Made by a program: the position numbers and the translations under genes. 64,000 nucleotides of DNA from Ficedula albicollis (Eukaryota; Chordata; Aves; Passeriformes; Muscicapidae): NCBI RefSeq assembly GCF_000247815.1, contig NC_021678.1, positions 26,769,062 through 26,833,061 on the forward strand, written 5' to 3'. Every line of letters starts with the position of its first letter. Position 1 is the first letter of the stretch. Positions 48,662 through 58,239 of the stretch are shown here, piece by piece. The notes below the pieces were generated by a model. It saw nothing but the letters and a program-made list of their open reading frames with translations. It had not been told where the DNA came from and made no database searches.

Positions 48662-51600
48662 TGTAAGGTCTTGAGCCCAATGCTTTTTCCTTGTGAAAGA
48701 GAATTTCCCTTCCTTAGTGGTACAACACTTCCCTCTTATACACCTAGTCCTCAGACTTCAGGCAGTGTGCAACTGAGTGACCTTTGCAGGGAGAATTATA
48801 GATGACTTCATCTTTTATGTGCAAAGCAAGAGTGAAACATATCCTAAAGGTCAGGAGCCTGCTGGCCATGTTGAGGTTTCATATCTCCTGCAAACCCATA
48901 CACTTCATGGTAAAATTAAATGGAAACTCACAGGTAGGTTGCTGCCAGAGAGGGTAGAGAAGAAACACCAGTGTCCTGCTCTGAGAGCCTTTGCCATGAG
49001 ATGGACATCAACACTTGCTGGAGATCCACAGTGTGGGATTACCTGGGGCTGGAGACCAATCCAGCATTGCTCTGCATTCTATCTTCTGTGCCTGTCGCAC
49101 CTTCTCTCATCCTTTTCCTCCCCAGCCATAAAACTCAACCATGTACCTGTGTGTGCCCCAACTTTATTTACTGCCCCAGCAGTACAAGCATGGGCAGCAG
49201 GTGAGATCCTTTGTGTCAGTGCCAGCACCAGACCCATTTTTCTGGGTCTCAGTGAATCAGCTGGTGACGTGTTCCCCAGCTGTGCAGAGCAGGGGAGAGA
49301 GCAGATAAATCAGTCTCTGTTGAGATGAGATTGACTTTGCACACTCCACCTCCTCATAGAAATATTACAAAGAAAACATTTAATTTTAAAAGATCTCCAC
49401 AATCTAAATAACAGCTGCTCTGGGCTAGTTTAATTTGTGTTTAGCTGTGTGTTTATGTAACATGTGACTTTAAGCTACAGCATTCACTGCCCATGGGTAT
49501 TGCCACAGCAACAGCAGTAGCACATGCCACAATTTCTGCCTTGACCTGTCTCACAGAAGCTCAAACATGCCCTGGCTGATGGGAACTTCATCCTTCTGCA
49601 CGATGATTTAAAAATAATACTTGGACACAGAGCAGGCTCAGCAGCAAGACAATGCTTTTCCCTGTTTCTCCAGTTTCCTGAGAACACAGCTGGATGTTTT
49701 TAGACCATGTTATGGATGTCCCAGGAGTTGTGGAAGGGGTGGCATTGTTGGGAGTGAACAGAGGAGATGGACAGAGAAATGACTAAGCAACTATCAGTTG
49801 TAGGAGGTAGTTCCAGTATCAATTTATTATTGCATATTTGATCCTCTGCTGCAGATTTCTATGTCATCATTCTGGTGCTGAACGATTGTATCTTCATACA
49901 CTGAATAAAGATGGTAAGAGGTTATGCTGACTCAATGTTTTTAAGGCCTGAGTAAAGTCAGAAGAAACTAAAGATGGTTACCTGCATCTGAATCATGTAG
50001 TGCTGTGGTTGCAACAGGCAGGGCTCTGCTCTTGTGGGGGATGCTTCATCGTTTCAGACAGATAACTTGTGACTTGATCCAACTTTCAGTCATAATGGTA
50101 GAAAATTGGTAGGTCTTTTTGGAGCCTGACCTTCATGAGCATCACTATCAGATACCTCACAAGCAGTCATCATAGAAAAACAATCTCAGGTGCTAACACA
50201 GAATTTAGTGTGCTTGTCCATAGTATAAAAATTTTTGAGAATCTTTGGTCTGTGCTGTATCCTCTTTGTGACCTAGTCCAAGACATTATCAGCCATGTCA
50301 AGGGTCCTCCCTTGACTTCCTGGGGGGGTCTCTTCCAGGGTACCACACTTCAGATACAGAAGGGCAAAGAACCAGAAAAATTTCTGTACAAATCACCAAG
50401 TAGACAAGCTCCAAAGAGCTAGGAGGGGTCTCCAGGCCTTGTGACATCTGGGGTGGCAGAGGAGTGGTGATGAGGGAGCAGTCATTATACTAGGGAGAAT
50501 CAGATAAAAATATCAAAGCAGTTTGTAGAACAATAGAGTATGCTTTTTCACACAATTTGTCTTGCACACTGTGGTGAATGAAAAACGCCCTTTAAATATG
50601 GCGATGGTATCTTTGTTTCAGGAAATCTGGTATTTCTGGGGAAGTGTCACTGAAGGCTTTCCTGTCATTTGCATCTTCCCTAGGCATCTGTCACAGGCTG
50701 CTGTCAGGGACAGGACGCCTGCCTTCAATGACCAGACAGGTTGGCTGCCCCAGGAACAGTCTGTCCCTGGCACAGCTACAACACCCCACTTCAAAAATCA
50801 CCATCTTCCCATAGCTCATTTGCAGTTCCCTGCTTGAGGGGGCAGCTTTCAGTGCAGAATTTTGCTCAGTGGTGGCGAGGAAGTTCATCCCTCCCTGAAA
50901 TCTTCATGCTATTGTAGTGGGATACTCGGGGGTTGGGAAAATCTTGCTGGATGACAATGTGGGCTATTTCTGCATGGCTTGGTCCTGAGTAGGTGGCAGC
51001 CAACTAACCTGACCTCTCATGTGTGAATGGAGAGATGTTTTGCTAATGTGTCAATTTTCATATGTTCCAATAGCTCTGGAGTCTTCAGACAATGTAAGAG
51101 AAAGGCCCTGCCTGTTTTGTTTTGCTGCATAAGAGTCTCCAGGACACTCCTGGGAGATTTGCTAGATTTTCTTCCTTTTGCAAGAAGACAAAGTGCAACC
51201 AAGAAAGACTCAGTCACTTTGGAAACTGTACCCTATGGTATAAATCCAAATTTTCCTACACCATCATGGGTTTGGATTCAGAGGGGACACTTTGGTGCAT
51301 GCAAACACAAATCTGGCATCAGTACCCCAACCCTTCTAAAGTCATAATTTCTCCTGGACTTCACTGACATCTCTGTTCTTCACAGACTCTCAAGATTGAA
51401 TTGACACTTCCAACCTCTCTCACCATCCCCTGCATTTTGTGACACCTAAAATATGGGCTTCTGAAGAGAAAACAAGCTGCTCCATTGACAACAGAATCTT
51501 CTGTCTGATTTGCTACTGAACTGTAGGAGAATAGTTTGTAAGGATAGCGCAGAAGGCAATCTTTCCCAATGAATTACAGCTGTACTGATTGCCCAGAAGT

Positions 51601-51671
51601 GGAGACAGCCTTGCCTGCCCAATGAGGATGGGAGTTATAAAAGAGTGGGCTAGCTGGTTGAGAGTAAGTTG

Positions 51672-51753
51672 CAGTTAGAGCTTGATACTGGGGGTCTGCT
51701 GCAGTTTGGGATCAGTTAGAGCTTGATACTGAGGGTTTGCTGCAGTTTGGGAT
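51672..51753. repeat. Two-copy tandem duplication, 41-bp unit
   Basis: Copies at 51672-51712 and 51713-51753 start CAGTTAGAGCTTGATACTG and end CTGCAGTTTGGGAT. They differ by two transitions. The pair sits about 30 bp downstream of a TATA box, so it would lie at the start of any transcript initiated there. Confidence 0.94.
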
Positions 51754-51919
51754 GGAGGCTGCTGGCTGTGCTGTGAGGAGGAAGGGACGTGGTCATGCAA
51801 GGGACAGCCAAGGTAAGAAGATGCTGTGTGAGGGACAGACAGGGTTAAGTGGCTGTGTAAGGGACAGGTTTGGGTTTAGCCAGTCATGCAGAAGGAAACT
51901 TGCAGACAGGAGAGAAGGA

Positions 51920-52021
51920 GTCAGTGCTGCATGAAGCAGCATATGAGGAAAGAAGTCAGTGCATGAAGCAGTATATGAGGAAAGAAGTCAGTGATGTGTG
52001 GAGCTGCCTATGAGGAAAAGA
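51920..52021. repeat. Three-copy tandem minisatellite, 32-35 bp unit
   Basis: Three adjacent units at 51920-51954, 51955-51986 and 51987-52021 all start GTCAGTG and end TATGAGGAAAGAA or a variant. The first two are close; the third has diverged in its middle (ATGTGTGGAGCTGCC). A following GTCAG starts a partial fourth unit. Confidence 0.9.
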
Positions 52022-52236
52022 GTCAGAGTTGCCAGAAAGAAGTCCTCTGAGAGAAAGCATGAGCAATTTTTAGTAAAAGACTGGTGTTGGCACCAGTTGT
52101 GTCTGTCTTGACATAATTACTATATTGAACAGCAACTCTGTTGAGTATAAACTGTTCCTTTCTCCTACTCCTCATTTTTGGCTTGCCATGCTGCCCCTGG
52201 CCAAGGGTGCAGCACCACAACATAATATGGGCATGG

Positions 52237-52595
52237 ACCTCTTAAAGCAGGTCCAGAGGAAGCCATAAAAATGCTTGGAGGGCTGGAGTGCCCCTTCTCT
52301 GAAGACAGGCTGAGAGAGTTGGAGTGGTTCAGCCTGGAGAAAAGAAGGCTTCGGGGAGGACTTTTATCACCTTCCAGGACCTAAGGGGCTGCAAGGAGGC
52401 TGGGGCTGGAGTGGTTCAGCCTGGAGAGAAGAAGGCTTCGGGGAGGACTTTTATCACCTTCCAGGACCTAAGGGGCTGCAAGGAGGCTGGGGAGGGACTT
52501 TTCACAAGAGGCCTCTCGTAAAGCACAGGACAAGAGGGAAATAGATGAACTTCAGGGTTGCTTCCAGCCCAAATCATTCTATGATTCTGTGATTT
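52237..52595 (+). mobile_element. CR1 LINE fragment with internal duplication and deletion
   Basis: The sequence matches the CR1 3' region: GCAGGTCCAGAGGAAGCC, GGAGGGCTGGAGTGCCCC, GACAGGCTGAGAGAGTTGG, GTTCAGCCTGGAGAAAAGAA, then a jump to the terminal CCAGCCCAAATCATTCTATG with ATTCTGTGAT. Compared with typical CR1 order, the segment between GGACAAGAGGGAAATAG and the 3' terminus is missing, so the copy is internally deleted. An 87-bp block inside it is duplicated in tandem (listed). No coding sequence remains. Confidence 0.93.
52321..52494 (+). repeat. 87-bp tandem duplication inside the CR1 fragment
   Basis: The block starting GGAGTGGTTCAGCCTGGAGA occurs at 52321-52407 and 52408-52494. The copies differ at one base (GGAGAAAAGAAGG versus GGAGAGAAGAAGG). 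Ordinary CR1 copies have this block once, so the duplication arose after insertion. The sequence after copy 2 begins GGAG, the same four bases that start the unit, a possible microhomology at the breakpoint. Confidence 0.95.
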
Positions 52596-52949
52596 ACGTG
52601 CTCTTTGAGTTGCACTGTGGCAGCCCTTCGTCACGTCAAGCATGTCCAGCTCACATGAGTCACCTCTGTCACAGCTGCAAGCTCAGGGTGTCCATGGATC
52701 CTGTTGGGGAAATCAGGCTGCTGGCTGCAGAGGTGACATTGCTAGAAGGGTGCCAGCCTGGTTTCAGTGTCCTGGTTTTATTTGTTCGCCCAGAGGTTCC
52801 ACCCTGCACTCCACCCATGGTTAGCACGGTGTTAATTACTGGCCATCCCAGTGGGGATTGCGTTAGGCTGAACGATTTACAGATTAGAGCAGTGTGGGTC
52901 ACTCTGCCAGGGCAGGTGAGCCGTGGTTAGTGGGACGCAGTGACACACT
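52596..52949. other. Unique non-coding stretch
   Basis: No recognised gene or repeat. A CRE-like TCACGTCA lies at 52631-52638. Frames of 60-113 codons overlap on both strands. Confidence 0.4.
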
Positions 52950-53110
52950 GCCCCAAGCAGTATCCGGCAGGGTTTGGCAGGGCTGTGGGTGCTGAGCTGT
53001 GCCCGGGCACAGCCACAGAGCCCGGCTGAGCGCCGGCCGCGTGTGCCCCTCGCTCGGGCTGCAGCGAACGCCTCCCTGGGATGTGCCTGCCAAAACAAGC
53101 CTCGAGGGCA
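52950..53110. promoter_or_regulatory. Small CpG-rich patch with 18-bp palindrome
   Basis: This is the only clear CpG-dense spot in the window: about ten CpGs between 53001 and 53080, including AGCGCCGGCCGCGTG and CCTCGCTCGGGC, against a strongly CpG-depleted background. It contains a perfect 18-bp palindrome, GCTGTGCCCGGGCACAGC, at 52996-53013. It is shorter than a standard CpG island. It could be an unmethylated enhancer or minor promoter, or a recently inserted GC-rich sequence that has not yet decayed. Confidence 0.5.
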
Positions 53111-53720
53111 TGGCTTTGGCAGCAGCTTTTAAACGAAACTGATCTCCCCTTGCCAAGGCGGCCTAAGTACGTAACAGTGATGTTTTTGTGGCTAAAGCCT
53201 GGGACAGGGGTACGTGTCACGTAGGTACAGTACTAGCCCTGACACTGCTCTCTGTGAGACCTTGGGCAAACCCCACGTCCTCTCCATGCATCAGTCTCCA
53301 CATGGGTCTGGAGGCTAGAGAGCTATTGCTGTATAGAGGTGTTGCCAAGGACAAGGTGCCCCATGAATACTCAGAGGGTTAGCTAGTGAGTGCTCCTTAT
53401 CCCCTTCTTGTTTTTTCTTCAAAGTACTGGATCTGGCTGTAGTCTTTGCAGCTGGGTGCTGCAAACACTGCCCATCGGTGGGAGCTGGGCATCCCTTTCT
53501 CAGGACTCGCTAGCCCACAGTGCTTCCTTACCCTGATAGGGGGATTGCTGAGAGAGCAATGCTGGCTGCACAGCTCAGCCCAGGGCAACTGCAAAGCTCT
53601 TTCCTTTTTTTTTGGAAGCTAACGGAAAAAATGATAAGATAAATCTAGATCTATACAGCAATTATATGGGGTTCCAGACCTTGCACCTGTAGCATAATAC
53701 ATAGCAGAGCCAGATAACTG
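53111..53720. other. Unique non-coding stretch
   Basis: No gene or recognised repeat. CpGs thin out after about 53180 (last ones in GGCGGCC and TACGTAAC). Confidence 0.45.
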
Positions 53721-53846
53721 CCTCGCCTGATGATTGCTCTGGACAGAATACAAATCACATTATGCAGGGTGAGCTGAAAGCCACCTCACCTAATGATTGC
53801 TCTGGACAGAATACAAATCACATTATGCAGGGTGAGCTGAAAGCCA
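53721..53846. repeat. Two-copy tandem duplication, 63-bp unit
   Basis: Abutting copies at 53721-53783 and 53784-53846 start CCTCGCCTGATGATTGCTC or CCTCACCTAATGATTGCTC and end GGTGAGCTGAAAGCCA. There are two transitions, one of them at a CpG. Confidence 0.95.
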
Positions 53847-55427
53847 TTTTTCAGTTAAAGCTGATGAGCTTGCAAAGACTTTCCTTGCCTAGCTCTCTCT
53901 GACTGCAGGTTTGTCCTCTTCTCCTTGGAATCCTTCCTGTTATTTTTCTATCTTCCTGTTGCAGGATGCAACATTCATTACAATAATAGATCAAACTTTG
54001 AGTGGAAAAATTCTGCTTTATAGTTGTCTTCAAGATTTCCCAGTTTTGTTCCTGTTTACAAATCTGCAGCCCTGACCTCCCAGCTCACCCTGTCAGGTAC
54101 AACATTGTAATAACATGGCAAAACCAAATACAGTGGGCCTGTGTGCATACCCATAATTAGCAGGTAGGTGTTCTCACAGGATGCTTTGATGGGCAAAAGA
54201 TGGAACAAGAAGACTGCATCCCATCTGTCACTCCAGTCATAGTTAATAAATATTTAGAAGGCTGTTTCCAAAAACATCTCAAAATTGAAGTCCTGTTATG
54301 TAAAAGTAGACCTGAAGTTGTTGGTTCTGCAATCACATCTAAAACACAACTGTGGGCACCTAGTAATGAATTCTTCTTAGCTACAGTTAATCACCCAAAC
54401 ATGAGGCTTAAACTAGTAGCATAAAGCCTTCTGTAGTTAAAGGAGAGAAACACTTGCAAAAAACCTGTTCCATTTTCCTCTTAGCTGCCATCTTAAAAAG
54501 GAATAAGTCATTCTCTGGAGATTCCCAGTTGTGTAAGCTCCTAAACAAAGGTAAGATGAAACTCCTAAGTGCCAGCCATGGGCAGAAGAGGAATCCCACC
54601 CTAATGGCACAGTCCTCTGGGAACTCAACCCAAGCTTAAAATTACTGTATCAATTTCTTATTCTTAAAATGTCCAGTGCTTTAGAAACCCTGACTTGATA
54701 TCCTGCTCTGGTTCTCTGCACTGAAATATTTTCAAAATCTGGTCAGAGAATGGTCCCAGCAAGTGCTCCAGATGCTCTAGTGAGATATACAGGAGGAAGC
54801 TGGGAGGCTGAACAGCAGCATTGGAACAAGCATGTTTGGAGAGGTTTTTATTGACTGGATTTCTGTGGGGGTTTTGCTTGTTTGTTTCCTGTTACTCTTA
54901 TGTTATCAGCATGGAAATGCTGAATGTGACCAATGTAGCCAGTAAGACTAGCCACAACTATTATATAATGTCTGGTTGTAGCAACCATCTCAATAATTAT
55001 TTCTTTGATTGCAGTGCAAACATATCCTGTGTACAATATGTGGGTTACTGGGTAGAGCTATGTCATGACTCAGGATGAGCCAATATTATAAGCAACTGCT
55101 AACGAAGGGTGGAATTTTCAGTAGTTTCTCTGTATTGACCTGTTTCTGTTCCTGCTAAAGGTAGTGGCTGAGGAGGGAGGCCCTCAGGAAGGAAAATCTC
55201 AGATGATTTGTGGGGGTTTGGCTCAAGTCAGGAGGTGGTGGGCAGGTATGATAGGGGTTTTATCACAGCAGAGACTGCAGCATCTCAAGGACAGTAGGAG
55301 TGTTCCTGCACTGGTACAAAGGACTAGCTCTCATGCTCCTGCCCTTCTGCATCTCACATTTCACCAGCCCTGGTTCTGCAGGGATATGGGTCAGAGCAAA
55401 ATAAGTCTCTCATGGGTGGTTAGACAC
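53847..55427. other. Unique non-coding stretch with one candidate exon
   Basis: No recognised gene. It includes the splice-bounded 54485-54550 segment listed separately. Confidence 0.45.
54485..54550 (+). other. Candidate 66-bp exon (phase 1-1), unknown gene
   Basis: The acceptor CCATTTTCCTCTTAG and donor ACAAAG followed by GTAAGATG are both good matches to consensus. The length is a multiple of three, and one frame is open across it with phase 1-1, reading AILKRNKSFSGDSQLCKLLN. I recognise no family. As with the other candidates, chance is the main alternative. Confidence 0.2.
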
Positions 55428-55554
55428 CAGCACAGTGTCTGACTTGGGACACCCTTGGGCATAGAAGGGGAGAGCGTGCTGGGGAAGCTTTTCAGCACAG
55501 TGTCTGACTTGGAACACCAAGTCATAGAAGGGGAGAGCGTGCTGGGGAAGCTTT
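55428..55554. repeat. Two-copy tandem duplication, 65-bp period
   Basis: Copies at 55428-55492 and 55493-55554 start CAGCACAGTGTCTGACTTGG and end GCGTGCTGGGGAAGCTTT. The middle differs by a short replacement (CACCCTTGGGCATAG versus CACCAAGTCATAG) and one substitution. Confidence 0.94.
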
Positions 55555-58157
55555 GCCACCTGTTCCACCTCACACTTTTCCTTTAGGCAGCTGCTGGAGA
55601 CAGGATACTGCTGGCTTAGGAGGGTCTTTGGTCGCTCTCAGGGTGGTTGTTTTCATGCTGCATTCTGTTAGATAGTCTGAGGCTCTTTCTGTATTAAAAA
55701 TAAAAACATCCAAGTCTCATGTTTCCTTATTAAAAAAAGGTTATTTTGGTATCCTGCTTATATAACTGTAGTAACTTTTGTACTCTCCACCACCAAAAGC
55801 AAAAGACTTTGTATTGTATAAGATATTAATGAAAGGTGTTTCCTCTGAACAAAGGATGTTTGGAGCATTGCTAAAATCTCTGCTTAGGAGAGGTTTTGGT
55901 CCCAGCCTTTCTAAGCCATTGCAAGCCCACATCCCTCTGATTTTAGTAATGACTTTTAAGGACTTATCCTCTCACTGTACCTATTTTATGACAGGAAAAT
56001 AGCACCCTGCTCTCAAAGGAGGAGAATTAAGAGGATTTATGACATTTTAAAGAGAGGGAAATTAAATTGTGTTCCACCCTTCATTTGGAAAGGGAAAGCA
56101 GGACAGCAGCTTCCAAGAACCACAGCTCAGCCCCATTATGGGGAAGATGGCGTGGGACAATTTAACCCATCTTAAAAGGAAAACTAGGGAAAGGTGACAG
56201 AAATGGAGAGGTGAAAAGTGGGTTACTGACAGGTACATAAAAATTTTACAAAGTCACAAAGAGGTTCAGGAACGAAGCACCGGTCATCTGACAGCCTGTC
56301 CACCCTCTCTGCAAATATTAGTCAGGTGAAAGAATTTTTTGTCAGGTGAAAGAATTATTCCATGAATCACTGCCTTGTTAGAGATTTTAGGAAGCTCACA
56401 GCAGTGATGGAGTGATTGACTGGGTTTTGAGCTTGCCTACTCAGTCCTGGGAAAGCCACATTCAGGAGAGGAAGTTGATACCTGAGCACCAGAAACAGTA
56501 TGAAAGGTGAACAGTACACTGGTTTTGGGTTGGGATTTTTTTTAAGTCTGATTTTTTTTTTCGAGTTCCTCTGCAACTAAGAAGCAGAAGTGGTTTGGAT
56601 TTTCCTATTTTGAAGCCTTCCTCTCTGTAGTTTAATTTAGGCTGCTATTAAGGGATTTTTTTTAAGAGAGTACATCAAAAAGAACTCAACAACACAAGTG
56701 ATCTGTCTAGTGTTGGAACAATCCCAGACAGTGCCACAGATAAAACAGGAACTTTCCATCTGTACAGTTTCACTGCTGCACATATTTATTTCTGGTTTTC
56801 CAGTGTGGCTCACGTGCTGCTGGTGTGAACAGGAGCTGTCGAGGGTATTTGGGGCACATCTTTTTTCCATCTGCTTCAGTCTGAGAGCTCAGAGTTCACT
56901 CTGCTGTGCTGCACAGAAGTTGCCACTGAGTTCATGCTGTGCTGAGGCTGGGGGAAAGCCACTGGCTAATAAATCAGTGCAGCTGCAAAGTGTCCCCCTG
57001 AGGTGCCCATGTCCTCCATCAGCAGCCTCTTGGGTGGGAAGGATGGCTCTGCTCAAGGCTGGAGGAGGTGGTGGGAGGGCAGGTTGTCTGGCTGAGCATG
57101 TTCTGCCAGAGGTAGGTGTTAGGCAGGGTTTACAGAAGGGCTAACTAGTGCTTTGTATTCTGAACCCCTGGGAATGCTGGAGTGCATAGCCCCAGCCTGG
57201 GAAGGAGGTTGGATCCATTTTACATGGGAATTACAAGTTACCATTAGCTCTATAGCCCCAAAACTCTTCACTGTGGTATGCAAAGTTGACTTGGCAGTAG
57301 CCCAGGGTATTTTCCACATTCAAAATGTAGTTACTACACCTTCCCTTTGGATTCTCCACTGCTGCATATATGATTCCTGTTGAACATCTTAGGTTATAAA
57401 TGCCTTGATACAAAAATGGTCTTTTGGGTCTCTGTTTATCCAGGATCTGGCTTCCGGCCAGTCTGGTCAGAGGCTGGAGTGCCTTATACCTCCACATCAT
57501 GGAGAAAGATTAATCATAACAATCCTCAGCCTCTTGCATGACTGAGTGATGAGTCCTCCCACACTTCTGCAGTACCACTGCATACAGGAGATCCATTGGC
57601 AGGGTGTGACTTTACAGTGCTCCAGTTCAGAAAGTCCAGACATTTTTCATGCATATTAAACATCAGGTACTATGTGCTGCTTTTGAGGTGCAGTAAATAT
57701 CTCCTGTGCTGTGCTCAAGCTTCCCACAAGAAGCACTTTGCCAACTCAGAGTGGCTTGTGCTCTGAGCAGCACTGACCCCTTAGTACAGCTGAGGAAACT
57801 GAGATGCAGGGTGGGGAGAAATTTAGAAAGCAAGAGAGGAGAAAAAAAAAATCCACTGTTCAGACTTTTATGCTTAGTCAGATCATGCTGACTACCCTGC
57901 AGCTCCCATTACAGTGGTCTGAGTCCTGGGAGCCTCCCAGGTAAGGTTTAGCAAGCTGCCTTGAGCTGTGTGTAACATGGCTCTGACCTCTGCTGAGAGC
58001 AGGATGTGTCCTCCTGGACTTGTCAGCATGCCTGACTCTCTGCAGCTGCACTGCCCTGGCTGATGGTGCCACACTGGCAGCAGGGGTGTCAGTGGAGAAT
58101 GTGAGGAGTCGAGGAATGGGGAAGAAGGCTTCTTGCTGGAAAGGTGCCTAACACAGG
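55555..58157. other. Mostly unique non-coding stretch
   Basis: It contains a 20-bp direct repeat (GTCAGGTGAAAGAATT plus four bases) at 56321-56340 and 56341-56360. A forward frame of 148 codons at 56698-57144 has no recognisable family. No RNA gene is seen. Confidence 0.5.
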
Positions 58158-58239
58158 GACCAAAACCAACTTTCTTGTTGGATATGGGTGTTGCAGGGGA
58201 CCAAAACCAACTTTCTTGTTGGATATGGGTGTTGCAGAG
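58158..58239. repeat. Two-copy tandem duplication, 41-bp unit
   Basis: Copies at 58158-58198 and 58199-58239 start GACCAAAACCAACTTTC and run through GATATGGGTGTTGCAG. They are identical except at the last bases. Each copy holds a small inverted repeat, CCAAC-TTTCTT-GTTGG. Confidence 0.95.

Larger units (their letters stand above)
48238..51600. other. Mostly unique non-coding stretch
   Basis: It contains a GGGAA-rich purine tract at about 48427-48495 and a telomere-like G-rich motif at 48640-48661 (listed). A forward frame of 183 codons at 48777-49328 has no recognisable family or domain. No RNA gene is seen. Confidence 0.5.
51601..52222 (+). promoter_or_regulatory. Promoter-like, repeat-rich unit; possible degraded solo LTR
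   Basis: A CCAAT word (51619-51623) lies just upstream of a good TATA box (TATAAAAG, 51636-51643). Downstream come a 41-bp tandem duplication (51672-51753), GGGACAG-type repeated words, a donor-like CAAGGTAAGA near 51809-51818, three 32-35 bp repeats (51920-52021), and a hairpin ACTGGTG-TTGG-CACCAGT at 52080-52097. The block ends GCAGCACCACAACA immediately before the CR1 fragment. A TATA box plus short direct repeats and no coding sequence fits an old retroviral-type LTR, but I found no TG start, target-site duplication or primer-binding site, so the identity is tentative. Confidence 0.28.

Noticed and set aside
48777..49328. Forward open frame of 183 codons
   Set aside because: No recognisable domain or conserved motif and no promoter or splice context that distinguishes it from chance.
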